Shown piece by piece: positions 42,810-52,091 of a stretch of DNA of 64,000 nt. Within the stretch, counting starts at the first letter, position 1; every line of letters begins with the position of its first letter. The notes below the pieces were generated by a model. The model was not told the origin of the DNA. It saw only the letters and a list, made by a program, of their open reading frames with translations, and made no database searches. A program made the translations under genes and the position numbers. This stretch comes from Mucilaginibacter inviolabilis (GTDB taxonomy: Bacteria; Bacteroidota; Bacteroidia; Sphingobacteriales; Sphingobacteriaceae), in NCBI RefSeq assembly GCF_011089895.1, contig NZ_JAANAT010000001.1, positions 2,666,001-2,730,000 on the forward strand, written 5' to 3'.

Positions 42810-44030
42810 CTACATGTTATTCGAAAGAAAATACCGATTTTCTCCCCACATAATATAAAGCCCAGTATCCCCCATAAAAAACACCTTATTGAAGATAACG
42901 CCATCGAACATAAGCGGTTGATTTAACTTAATTGAATAATCAGGCCAATCTTCATCAAAATCAAAACTTGTTTGTTGCTGTTGAGGCAACCCTTGGTTGT
43001 CAATATAATTCAATACAATGTATTTCGAATCCAGATGAATACTAATTGAGGCTATAGGCGCAGTATCAGAAAGTTCCTGTATTTTTAATTCATAACTACC
43101 TCCAATTTTTTTCAAATAATCAGATATGGTCTTCGGGCTATTTAGCTTTGGATCGAAAATAACGGTTGGCGGTACAGTTGTTTTTACTGGAAGTAGTTTC
43201 ATAGAGCTTGCCTGGATAGCCCCTATTAAACCTTGCTTAATTCGTTCATTTTCTCCGCTTTTTTGTATTCCACCTGGCTTTTTTGAGTCCTCATATACCG
43301 CTTTTCCCCAACCCCATATATAGCCCAGAGCGTCGGCTGCAATAACATTGGCTAAGCTCTTATCTGGGGGAGGAGGACCATTCACTGATTGCCCTGTGTT
43401 TAAATAATCAAAGTTAAAGTCATTTGATGATGAGGCTATACTTAATAACCCATTGAATAGCTCACCTTCGTTTGCGTTGTAAACAGTATTGGAATATTTG
43501 ACTTTTATTGAGTTTAATTTCTCTTTAATTACGTTGTGATTCTCGGTGTTTGATAGTTGATTAGATGCATTTACCAGTACCTGCTCAATTTCTGCGACCA
43601 TACCTTGTTCTCTCGTCGTAATTATTAATCCTGAGGTACTCACACTATTTACCGATGAGGTCCATTGTATTTGTAAATCATTGACGTTATTAATTGAAGC
43701 TGCATTTTGAAGGTTTTGTATAAGATTGGGGCTGGGCGTTGTTGCAAGAGCCAAGTAATCGCCTAAAGAACTTACATAAGCAGCGGCTTGTTGATAAACT
43801 TCTAAAGAAGTAGGTGCTTCAGCAGAGGTACTTGTAGTTTTTAAACGATTAGACTTGTTAAGATTACCGATAACATAAGCCATCCCACTATTATGATACT
43901 TACCGATGTTTGCAGTTGTTTTAAGCAAATCTTGAGTATCATCGTTTTTTGATGAGTTATTATTTTTTTTACAGGAATAGATAGCTCCAATAATTAACAG
44001 AGCACTAAATAAAAAGAATATTTTTTTCAT
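42810..44030 (-). CDS. Lipoprotein of unknown function (406 aa)
   Basis: A lipoprotein signal (MKKIFFLFSALLIIGAIYSC) precedes a Lys/Asn/Asp-rich linker and a long, mainly helical N-terminal half (PTSLEVYQQAAAYVSSLGDYLALATTPSPN). A C-terminal beta region follows (ASISIHLDSKYIVLNYIDNQ, YSIKLNQPLMFDGVIFNKVFFMGDTGLYIMWGENRYFL). No family recognised. It is bracketed by a 138-bp direct repeat containing the tail of the next gene, so it may be a late insertion at the end of the SusCD locus. A surface-exposed or glycan-related role is possible but unsupported. Confidence 0.62.
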   Translation of the reverse strand: MKKIFFLFSALLIIGAIYSCKKNNNSSKNDDTQDLLKTTANIGKYHNSGMAYVIGNLNKSNRLKTTSTSAEAPTSLEVYQQAAAYVSSLGDYLALATTPSPNLIQNLQNAASINNVNDLQIQWTSSVNSVSTSGLIITTREQGMVAEIEQVLVNASNQLSNTENHNVIKEKLNSIKVKYSNTVYNANEGELFNGLLSIASSSNDFNFDYLNTGQSVNGPPPPDKSLANVIAADALGYIWGWGKAVYEDSKKPGGIQKSGENERIKQGLIGAIQASSMKLLPVKTTVPPTVIFDPKLNSPKTISDYLKKIGGSYELKIQELSDTAPIASISIHLDSKYIVLNYIDNQGLPQQQQTSFDFDEDWPDYSIKLNQPLMFDGVIFNKVFFMGDTGLYIMWGENRYFLSNNM

Positions 44031-44269
44031 TGGTGTGTGATTTATTATTAATAAGGTTAGTTTTTAAACATTTTTATACGAGTTAAACTCTCATGACGAA
44101 TCCCAATAACAATTATTAAAAACAAGCATAGTATAGGTGCTATATGATATCCTAAAACATATGATCTCCAGCAAAGCCCCCATAACATCTTCTAATGAGT
44201 TTCCTCTGACAATTACGGAGGGAGTTAAATTATTGCCTTTGACATTTTATTACTATTCTAAACGATGTA

Positions 44270-44407
44270 TATCACTAAGGATACCCAATTTACAGGATAG
44301 AGCCTTAGTGATTATACGGCTTGTCGGTACTAATAAAAACTCATCCAGGCCCGGGCATCAGTAGCATTAACCAAATCATAAGTTTTGGGGCCAGTTTGAA
44401 TAACATA
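44270..44407. repeat. 138-bp direct repeat, right copy (within DUF4302 gene end)
   Basis: Second copy of the repeat at 42634-42771, differing at 44287 only. Here it is the genuine 3' end of the DUF4302 gene and its terminator hairpin. Confidence 0.9.
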
Positions 44408-45631
44408 ATAACCATTTGGATCCAAAAATTTATTGGTAGTTGCTGAAACTATTTGAGCCGAAGCAGCAGATGGAGCTCCTCCAAATCGTCCATAGTAGGT
44501 AAACACGATTTTTCCGTTAGCCGGTAATGATGCTACCAGGGCTGGGTCTCCGGCGCTATAGCTATTGGTAAAAAAGCCAAGCCTGTCATATACTGTTCCG
44601 GAGTCAAAACTTAACAGCCGATATACTAAATAGCTTAAACCGGGAATCGTTTTTATTTTGAATGCATCGGAAACATTATCCACCGTAAACCCTGCATTCG
44701 ATAACCAATATGTATTACCGTTAGATGGCTTATTATGAAATGTAGTAGCGGCTGTCAAATCGTATTTTAAAGGTACAATAGCTTCTTTTATTTGTATTGC
44801 ATTGTTATTTATCGTTAGGTTGACCCTGTGATTAACTGCATCGCCAGTTATTTTTTCTATAGTTGTTATTGAAGTTTTGCCAACTAAAAGAGGGGTACTA
44901 AGCACAATGTTATTAGTTGTACCATCAATATAAAAATTGCTGGAAACTGTTTTTAAATTTGTGTTGCCATCCAGATAAGAAAGATTTAGCACCTTATTTC
45001 CTTTATCAATATTGAGTTCGCAATCTATATCTCCTATGGCTATTCTTTTAAAATAAGTCCGTAAAGTGTTCAATGTATTAAACACTGTTGTGGTACCTGT
45101 TGTAAAAGAGGTGTATTCGGCCGTTGAAGCAGCTTTTATCAGGGTGAGCCTACTTCCCTTTTTATTGCCAATCAGGGTTATCGTATCGCCACTTGTTTTA
45201 TCAAAAGAAAACTCAAAATCGGAGCTATAACCTGCGCCCGAACTACCACCAAGTACACTCGGATCAGGATCCGAAAGTAAATGTATATAGGAGTAGGTAT
45301 CAAACACTAATGATGGTGCTTGCAGTTGTTTTATACTATAAGCGCTTTCCACCGCAGTAGTTGATGTTTCAGCATTTATATCAGAAAGCATGGTTGTTCT
45401 GTTGTCAGCTCCAAACTTTATTGAAAATAAATATATGCCGCCACCGCTGGGGTATAAAATAGCTTTCCAGCCATTTGGGGCAGTGGTTAATTGCGCCTGG
45501 TACTTACTAAGCGCTTCTGCGCTGCGCTCGGTAGGTGTTTTACCAAAATAGTCGGGATCATTTTTTTTACATGCCGATAAACCCGTTATCAGCAGCAGTA
45601 ATAAATATGTCGGGTAAATATATTTTTTCAT
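44330..45631 (-). CDS. DUF4302 lipoprotein of the SusCD locus (433 aa)
   Basis: Lipoprotein signal (MKKYIYPTYLLLLLITGLSAC). The mature start CKKNDPDYFGKTPTERSAEALSKYQAQLTTAPNGWKAILYPSGGGIYLFSIKF is the hallmark of DUF4302, a Bacteroidota outer-membrane lipoprotein family found next to SusC/SusD. The remainder is mainly beta. Believed to be a surface lipoprotein that helps the SusCD transporter bind its substrate; function not established. Third-from-last gene of the minus-strand locus. Confidence 0.82.
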   Translation of the reverse strand: MKKYIYPTYLLLLLITGLSACKKNDPDYFGKTPTERSAEALSKYQAQLTTAPNGWKAILYPSGGGIYLFSIKFGADNRTTMLSDINAETSTTAVESAYSIKQLQAPSLVFDTYSYIHLLSDPDPSVLGGSSGAGYSSDFEFSFDKTSGDTITLIGNKKGSRLTLIKAASTAEYTSFTTGTTTVFNTLNTLRTYFKRIAIGDIDCELNIDKGNKVLNLSYLDGNTNLKTVSSNFYIDGTTNNIVLSTPLLVGKTSITTIEKITGDAVNHRVNLTINNNAIQIKEAIVPLKYDLTAATTFHNKPSNGNTYWLSNAGFTVDNVSDAFKIKTIPGLSYLVYRLLSFDSGTVYDRLGFFTNSYSAGDPALVASLPANGKIVFTYYGRFGGAPSAASAQIVSATTNKFLDPNGYYVIQTGPKTYDLVNATDARAWMSFY

Positions 45632-45699
45632 TGTATGTCTCAATTAATTTATTTCACAGTACACTCAACGCTTTGCGCGTCATTAAAACCGGTTATCAT

Positions 45700-46599
45700 T
45701 TAATTGCTTATGGCTGCAATAGAAGCATGTACCCGTGTTTGTAAACTGTAAAAATCAATGTTAAAATTCTTCTTAAAATAATCTACTACAATAGCTTCTT
45801 TTTGCCTCATCTTAGCGATGCCGGCAGCATAAGCCGGATCAGGGATAAGTCGTTTTTTAGCGGGATCGGTAGGGTCAATGATGGTTTTGTTCAAATAAGC
45901 CTCATATCCATCCTTACCCCAGGTAAGCATCCATGAAACCATTTCGGCAATATCCTCGGTATATTTATCCCTTGCATATGCCGAAATAAAGCCCAATTGT
46001 AATGGGATCTCCTTGGCAGTAGCCCAGTTTCCGCTGTAATCCCCGGCAGATACCTTGGCATATTCAATTGGTATCACTTTTTTCTGGTTAAGGATGTGGG
46101 TAAATTCGTGGTTAATCACATGCACTAATTGTGTTACTGCACCTACATCTTTTAAATCTGTACCATTAACATTGGTCAATAAAATAGTGAGACCTCCCGA
46201 TGCTTCACCCAGTACCTCGGTACCATCGGTATTTATTTCGGCACTTCCAGATAAGATTATTTGTTTAGGGGTATATATTTTCATGAATACATCGCTGCCG
46301 GTTTCGGCATTGTACGGATCAAGCCAGGCTTGTTTAACGCCCTCCATAAAAGGCATAATATTAGTCTCCTGAGGTGGCACCAAAACATATTGCTGGTCAA
46401 ATAATGATTGATCCCATTTGTATTTAACATCAATGTTATAGGGTTTTACAAACTGAGTATTTAAATAGATATCAATAGCTGTTTTACCGGTAGTTTCGTT
46501 CCCTAAATAATTGTCTTGCAATACCAGTTTGTTATCCTTTTTACACGAAAAGAAAAATATCGTGAGCAAAAAAAGGACTAAGTATTTTCTGTCTTTCAT
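45700..46599 (-). CDS. Substrate-import-associated zinc metallohydrolase lipoprotein (299 aa)
   Basis: The N-terminus (MKDRKYLVLFLLTIFFFSC) is a lipoprotein signal. The HExxH site is HEFTH at residues 164-168 (context VIHVINHEFTHILNQKKVIP-like, EIPLQLGFISAYARDKYTEDIAEMVSWML with downstream Glu as likely third ligand). This matches the metallohydrolase lipoprotein family that travels with SusC/SusD pairs. Presumably cleaves or releases the imported substrate at the cell surface; target unknown. Between SusD and DUF4302 genes in the same direction. Confidence 0.85.
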   Translation of the reverse strand: MKDRKYLVLFLLTIFFFSCKKDNKLVLQDNYLGNETTGKTAIDIYLNTQFVKPYNIDVKYKWDQSLFDQQYVLVPPQETNIMPFMEGVKQAWLDPYNAETGSDVFMKIYTPKQIILSGSAEINTDGTEVLGEASGGLTILLTNVNGTDLKDVGAVTQLVHVINHEFTHILNQKKVIPIEYAKVSAGDYSGNWATAKEIPLQLGFISAYARDKYTEDIAEMVSWMLTWGKDGYEAYLNKTIIDPTDPAKKRLIPDPAYAAGIAKMRQKEAIVVDYFKKNFNIDFYSLQTRVHASIAAISN

Positions 46600-46679
46600 C
46601 TTAATACTATTTTTTTATTAGAATTAAATATTGTTCAATGTTCTAAGCCTCATTATTAGATTACTCCTATTATGTAGCA

Positions 46680-48248
46680 TCAACGCGGGTTAGGCGCAAG
46701 ACCAGCCTGGCTTTGCGAGGTTTGCGGAATTTGCATTACCTTGCGCGGGTCATCGGCTGTAAGCGTGTAGCGTTCTACTTCTTTGCCTGAATTATCAAGT
46801 ATGGTATGCGTTACCGGCAAATGATACCTCAAAATATCAAACCAACGCATTCCTTCATCTACATATTCATAGCGTTTTAAGTCAAGAATGGTACTGATCA
46901 GGGCATCTTTGGTAGAGCTTGTTTTATAATATGCCAGGGCTTTAGCTATGGTAAGGCTATTGGCAGCAGGGTCATAATTATTAATGATTGTACTTAAATA
47001 AGTGTTCAAACTGCTAACAGCAGCGTCATAATTTCCCTGCATAACCAATGCCTCGGCCCTGTTAAATAAAACTTCGCCGCTGCTTAATAAAGGGATATAT
47101 ATGTAGCCGTTGCCTATTTGAGTACTGCCTTGTACATAGATAAAGTTTTCCAAGAACTTATTTAGCCCTTTCATTTGTCCGGATGCTCCGTAACTCCTTA
47201 TATCTACAGCCAGGGAGCCATTTACAATTCCTGGTATTTTAACAATATCAATCCTGATATTTGCATTAAGACCATATCTGAAATTTTGCCAATCTCTGGC
47301 CCAGTAGGAGGCTGTAGTAGCCAGCAACAGGTTGGCCTTTTGGGTTGATTTGGTGTATAAAGCCCTGAAGTCAAGGTCGGTGATTGGTTTGTAAACCGTA
47401 TTCCAGGGTCTTAAATAGTTAATGGTCGTATTACCCGGAAAAGCCAGATCTGCTTGCTGAACCACTTTATCATACTGTTGTTTAAACAAGTAAAATCTGG
47501 CTGCAAAGGCATGCGCAGCCGTTGTTGTAAACCTGAAAGAAGGTACCTGATAAGCATTATCGTCTAGTAGTGGTATACCTGCAAGTATATCCTTCTCAAT
47601 CATGTCGTAGACATAGGCCACCGTTTTACGATCATATTTTTTAAGCAATTGAGTTTCCGGCTCCGTTACATAAGGTATTCCCGGGTCAGTAGCTGCGGTA
47701 GCCGGGTTATAAGTTTTAGCATAAAGCGATACCAGCATAAAATGTGCGTAAGCCCTGGCCAGCAGAGCCTCGCCTTTATAAGGTTGATACGGCAGCGGGT
47801 TTGCAGCTTTATTACAAGCGTCAAGCGCCTGGTTAGCGGCGGCTATCGCGTTATAACAACCCAGCCAGTAATTGTCTGATGATCCTGAAATATTTGAAGG
47901 ATAATCAATGTACTTGTAGGCATTTTCGTTTATAAGTGGATCAAGTGAACCCTGAGTAGCATATCCTCTGTCGCCGCTGTTATCAGACAGCGATTCACAA
48001 AAACTGATGTAATCAGCTGCAGGATATGCAGAAGTAAGTAACTGCGACACTTTGGTTGGGTTATCCAGTGTGGTACGGTTATCGGGTTGTTTATCCAGGT
48101 ATTTATTACATGATGCCAATGTGATGGTGCTTACCAATGCAACAACGAGCATTAGCAAACTTCTCATAGATGTATTGCCACTTGCTTTTGATAACGCAGC
48201 AGCGGCGGTTCTATGAGCTGGTATATGTTGTTTTAAAACTAATTTCAT
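46680..48248 (-). CDS. SusD/RagB-family surface lipoprotein (522 aa)
   Basis: The region after LVSTITLASC is the SusD-like domain: CNKYLDKQPDNRTTLDNPTKVSQLLTSAYP, then the TPR-like middle (ALLARAYAHFMLVSLYAKTYNPATAATDPGIPYVTEPE) and the RagB end (DALISTILDLKRYEYVDEGMRWFDILRYHLPVTH). It forms the lid of the SusC barrel and binds the substrate outside. Two starts are possible: 48248 (17 bp after SusC stop) and 48167 (a more typical signal peptide, MRSLLMLVVALVSTITLASC). Confidence 0.9.
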   Translation of the reverse strand: MKLVLKQHIPAHRTAAAALSKASGNTSMRSLLMLVVALVSTITLASCNKYLDKQPDNRTTLDNPTKVSQLLTSAYPAADYISFCESLSDNSGDRGYATQGSLDPLINENAYKYIDYPSNISGSSDNYWLGCYNAIAAANQALDACNKAANPLPYQPYKGEALLARAYAHFMLVSLYAKTYNPATAATDPGIPYVTEPETQLLKKYDRKTVAYVYDMIEKDILAGIPLLDDNAYQVPSFRFTTTAAHAFAARFYLFKQQYDKVVQQADLAFPGNTTINYLRPWNTVYKPITDLDFRALYTKSTQKANLLLATTASYWARDWQNFRYGLNANIRIDIVKIPGIVNGSLAVDIRSYGASGQMKGLNKFLENFIYVQGSTQIGNGYIYIPLLSSGEVLFNRAEALVMQGNYDAAVSSLNTYLSTIINNYDPAANSLTIAKALAYYKTSSTKDALISTILDLKRYEYVDEGMRWFDILRYHLPVTHTILDNSGKEVERYTLTADDPRKVMQIPQTSQSQAGLAPNPR

Positions 48249-48265
48249 AATGTTTGATGTATTTT

Positions 48266-51200
48266 TTAAAATCCAACTTTTAAAGAAAGTACCAATTGTT
48301 TTTGCAATGGCTGGGCCACACCGCCGGCGTTAAAAAATTCAGGATCCTGTCCATAAAGATTTTTATCGGCGAAAAGAAGCCACAGGTTTGTACCCGAGGC
48401 CGTAACCGAAGCATTACTCATGCCTATCCGCCTGGCAAAATCTACCGGAAGCTGGTAGGTGAAAGCCACATATTTTATTCTGACAAAACCACCGTTTGCT
48501 ACCCTTGCCGATGAAAAATTATAATTATTATAAGGGTATGCATCTTGATTTACAGTGTAATAAGTTTCGGCATCAAGTATAGAAGGTACATTGGTTTTTG
48601 TTTCATCGCCAGGCACTTCCCATCTGTTGTTAAATTCTCTTGGAAAAGCATCCAGATCGGTGTATTTAGATTTAAATGCTGGGTTTAGTCGTATTTTATT
48701 ACCCGCCTGGTAGGTGAGCTGTACTGTTAACGAAACAGGGCCGTAGCGGAAGCTATTGGTAAAACCACCTGTATAAGGCGGATCAACCGGACCCTCATAT
48801 TTCAGATACTTAGTTACGTTTGATTGTAAATTAACAGCGTATCCTGTTTGTCCGGCTTCGTTCACAAACTTCGGGATACCGGTATAATGGTCGAGCCCTT
48901 TAAAATCAAGTGAGAACAGGGAGCTTACCGGATAACCTAGCTGATTAGCTCCCGCAGGCGCAAGCTGATCAAAAATAATTGGGGTATTTTTATAATTGGT
49001 TATTTTGTTGGTGTTGTAACTAAATATAAAAGTTGATTTCCATCCCCATTTTTTCTGCTTGATGATATCACCACCAATAGTAAACTCATAACCGTGTGAG
49101 CTAAGGTTGCCATAGTTTCCTTGTTTTATCTCCTGGCCGCCTATACCACTTGTACGGATGAAACCGATAAGATCAAACCCTCTCTTGCGATACACATCGG
49201 CAGTAAGGGTAAGCCTTCCATTAAAAAAGCCTGCATCTACCCCAATATTGCCCGAATATTGTTTTTCGAAAGTAAGATCAGAGTTTTGGAGATCTTTGAT
49301 ATAAATACCAGATTCAATATCCGAAGTATATTGTCTGAGTGTATTTTGGGTTTGCAAAACAACCGACGAATTTGTTGCCACTCCCGGAGCAGCAGACAAG
49401 CCATAACTTGCCCGCAATTTAAGAAGACTGATGCTGGATACATTTTGCATAAAGTCTTCCCTATCTATATTCCAGGCACCGCTTAGGCTCCAGGTTGGCA
49501 GCCAGTGCAGGTTACTTCCTATTCCAAACTGGTTGGAACCATCATATCGAATGGAACCGGTTAGTGTATAGCGCTCATTATAGGTATAATTTATATTTGA
49601 ATAGTAAGATGCAAAGCGATCATAGGTGTAACCCATGCCAAAATATGGGTCATTTTGCTCGGTTCCTTTTTTAATAATACGTGAGTCAACCAAAACAGTA
49701 CCTCCATAATCATATTGGTAGCCATAGCCATTGTTAAAGGCGTTTTGCCGCTCGGCATATTTTATTTCCTGTCCTAACAGGATATTAATGTTACTCTTCC
49801 CAAAATCTCTGACATAGGATAAATGATTTCTTACATCGTAACTCGATAATGAATTTTCTGTACGGTTATAAAGACCACCAGATGGCAGCACCACAACAGG
49901 CTCATTATTAGGAAAATCAGGATCTCTATAAAGAAAACTATTACCCTGAGCTATAGTTGGGTTGATATAAGCCCGGTAGGCATTGGCCTGGTTAGAGTTT
50001 TCGTTCACCAGGTTTTCCTGGGTAGTTTTTACATATCTGAACGCTCCCAGAAGATCATATCTTAAATATTTGCTTATCTGGTATGACAGATTGGTTTGCA
50101 GTTTAACATCAAGAGCAGTAAGCCTGATCTTGTTGTTCTGCAATTCATTAATAATATTAAAAGGAGCGTAATTACGCGTAAAATACTCCAGGTTCCCCTG
50201 GCTGTCGTATGGCGTAATAGCCCTGCTGGTAGTTAGCGCAAAATTATATGGATTAATATCAAAGCTTCGGGTTAACTGGCCATAAACCGGATCGGAGGCA
50301 CGATTAACAGTACCGGGCGCATCCTGTTGCCTTAATGATGCCGTGGTTATGATACCAACTTTAACCTTATCAGAAATAGCGTAATTATTTTGTGAGTTAA
50401 CCGTGTAACGCTTTACCTTATCGGCTATAGTCCATCCGTTATCATTTAAAAAACTTACGGAGGTATAAGATTGTGCTTTATCAGAACCGCTCGAAAAGCT
50501 AAGTGCATGTTCTTGCACTAAAGAGTTACGGAACAGCACTTTGAACCAATTGGTATTGGCTTCTGCATAACGTTTTAAAAAAGCGTTGCGGGCATCGGGG
50601 GTATTTAACAAACCAAAGGTTTTTGTGTCTGGGTCATACTGTAATGCATCGTACATTTTACCATATATACCCCTATCAGGATTATTACCGATATCACCCA
50701 CATTGAGCATCCCTTTGCCGTACATCTCTGAGTAAACACTCATCTGTTCGGCCGAATTCATAATATTAAAGTTGTTGTAGCTGGGGCGCAATGAGGAGCT
50801 AAAATTACCGGTATAGCTTACTTGTAAAGGACCGGACTTGCCTTTTTTGGTATTAATAACCACCACCCCATTCATGGCCCTGGCACCATACAGCGAGGCT
50901 GCTGCCACATCCTTTAAAATATAAATGTCATCAATATCATTAACGTTTAAACCGGCAACAGATGAACCGAGAAGCGTAGAAGCATCACCACTGGATAGCT
51001 GGTCATTGGTCACATTGATTACATCCTCCAGCACAACGCCATCTACAACCCATAAAGGTTTATTGGCACCGGTAAGTGAAGTAACCCCTCTGATCCTGAT
51101 TTTAGGGGCAGACCCAAATGTACCGGATACGTTTTGTACGGAAACACCCGCTACCTTACCCTCCAGCAAACGGCTAACATCAGTTGTACCATTCATTTTA

Positions 51201-51907
51201 ATGTCTTCAGCCTTTAATCTGGCTGCGGCACCGGTAAACTTATTTTTGTCAAGTGTTTGATAACCAGTTACCACTACCTCTTTCAAAGCGGCAGCGTCTT
51301 CTTCCAGTCTAACAGACAATGTTGCGTTTTCCGCAGAAACTTCTATTTCCGCCTTTTTATAACCCAGCATCGAAAATAGCAGTTTGGCCCCCTTGTGAAC
51401 CCGCAGCGTAAACTGTCCATTAGCATCGGTTTGAGTTCCGTTATTTAAACCTTTTTCTGTGATGGTTACGCCTGCGCCTTTTTCGTCTTTACCATTTTGC
51501 CGTCGCAAAAGCACTGTGCCCTTTACCGTAATTAGCTCATCCTGAACTAAAGGAGTATTGGATGTAACGATAATATTTTTGCCAATAACTTTAAAGCTAA
51601 GGGACATTTTATCGAAACAGTCATGTAAAGCTTTTTCAATAGTAGCGTCTTTTAAACGGATACTAATAGTTTTATTAGCCAGTTCCTTTTCATTATAAAA
51701 AAAATGATACCCAGATTGGTCACTGACCGATCGCAGGACTTTTTCAAGTGGAGCATTGGTTTCTTGTAAACTGATCTGGCTAAATCCTTTGGCGCTCGTC
51801 TGAAGAAGCGTAATAACCATCAAAAAGGTGGTTAATTTCATAACTTTTAAAAATTTGCGGAAATACCATGCCTTGGGCACAGCAAGAATAAACGAATAAA
51901 AATTCAT
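48266..51907 (-). CDS. SusC/RagA TonB-linked outer membrane transporter (1213 aa)
   Basis: The N-terminus MNFYSFILAVPKAWYFRKFLKVMKLTTFLM...GFS is the usual long signal region of Sphingobacteriaceae SusC proteins. Then come an STN domain (APLEKVLRSVSDQSGYHFFYNEKELANKTISIRLKDATIEKALHDCF), a carboxypeptidase-regulatory-like domain, the SusC-specific ALKEVVVTGYQ box, a plug (DVSRLLEGKVAGVSV, RIRGVTSLTGANKPLWVVDGVVLEDV) and a beta-barrel ending in VLSLKVGF. STN-bearing versions receive a signal with the FecR anti-sigma. Energised by TonB. Substrate unknown. Confidence 0.93.
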   Translation of the reverse strand: MNFYSFILAVPKAWYFRKFLKVMKLTTFLMVITLLQTSAKGFSQISLQETNAPLEKVLRSVSDQSGYHFFYNEKELANKTISIRLKDATIEKALHDCFDKMSLSFKVIGKNIIVTSNTPLVQDELITVKGTVLLRRQNGKDEKGAGVTITEKGLNNGTQTDANGQFTLRVHKGAKLLFSMLGYKKAEIEVSAENATLSVRLEEDAAALKEVVVTGYQTLDKNKFTGAAARLKAEDIKMNGTTDVSRLLEGKVAGVSVQNVSGTFGSAPKIRIRGVTSLTGANKPLWVVDGVVLEDVINVTNDQLSSGDASTLLGSSVAGLNVNDIDDIYILKDVAAASLYGARAMNGVVVINTKKGKSGPLQVSYTGNFSSSLRPSYNNFNIMNSAEQMSVYSEMYGKGMLNVGDIGNNPDRGIYGKMYDALQYDPDTKTFGLLNTPDARNAFLKRYAEANTNWFKVLFRNSLVQEHALSFSSGSDKAQSYTSVSFLNDNGWTIADKVKRYTVNSQNNYAISDKVKVGIITTASLRQQDAPGTVNRASDPVYGQLTRSFDINPYNFALTTSRAITPYDSQGNLEYFTRNYAPFNIINELQNNKIRLTALDVKLQTNLSYQISKYLRYDLLGAFRYVKTTQENLVNENSNQANAYRAYINPTIAQGNSFLYRDPDFPNNEPVVVLPSGGLYNRTENSLSSYDVRNHLSYVRDFGKSNINILLGQEIKYAERQNAFNNGYGYQYDYGGTVLVDSRIIKKGTEQNDPYFGMGYTYDRFASYYSNINYTYNERYTLTGSIRYDGSNQFGIGSNLHWLPTWSLSGAWNIDREDFMQNVSSISLLKLRASYGLSAAPGVATNSSVVLQTQNTLRQYTSDIESGIYIKDLQNSDLTFEKQYSGNIGVDAGFFNGRLTLTADVYRKRGFDLIGFIRTSGIGGQEIKQGNYGNLSSHGYEFTIGGDIIKQKKWGWKSTFIFSYNTNKITNYKNTPIIFDQLAPAGANQLGYPVSSLFSLDFKGLDHYTGIPKFVNEAGQTGYAVNLQSNVTKYLKYEGPVDPPYTGGFTNSFRYGPVSLTVQLTYQAGNKIRLNPAFKSKYTDLDAFPREFNNRWEVPGDETKTNVPSILDAETYYTVNQDAYPYNNYNFSSARVANGGFVRIKYVAFTYQLPVDFARRIGMSNASVTASGTNLWLLFADKNLYGQDPEFFNAGGVAQPLQKQLVLSLKVGF

Positions 51908-51920
51908 TACATTTGTTTAG

Positions 51921-52020
51921 TTTGGGTTAATACATGGAATAGCGAAACAATTCTTTTTCCCGTAAGGGAGGGTTAATCCAACATTGCGCAGGGGTGCTCG
52001 AACACTTCTGCGCTTTTTTT
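51921..52020 (+). ncRNA. Candidate antisense small RNA in the FecR-SusC gap (about 100 nt)
   Basis: On the strand opposite to the locus, a -7 box TACATTTG (51908-51915) and an intrinsic terminator (51986-52020) lie about 100 bp apart. The RNA would be antisense to the SusC leader. No -33 element was found and no expression evidence exists; a DonS-like role is inferred from known Bacteroides loci. Start is approximate. Confidence 0.4.
51986..52020 (+). terminator. Intrinsic terminator facing against the SusCD locus
   Basis: GCGCAG (51986-51991) pairs with CTGCGC (52008-52013), with GTG/CAC inside, followed by seven T. The T tract is on the plus strand, where no coding gene ends, so it should terminate an antisense RNA. 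Confidence 0.65.
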
Positions 52021-52091
52021 GATTACCTTTTAGGAAGCTTGGTAGTTATTTTTCCATAATCTGTTTTTTAGTTTTTAATTAAGTTAATTGA

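Noticed and set aside
42634..44407. Insertion sequence flanked by the 138-bp repeats
   Set aside because: The segment between the repeats carries no transposase and the repeats are far longer than target-site duplications; they contain part of a host gene.
46055..46372. 105-codon plus-strand frame opposite the metallohydrolase
   Set aside because: Fully antisense to a recognised lipoprotein gene; no leader or signal supports it.
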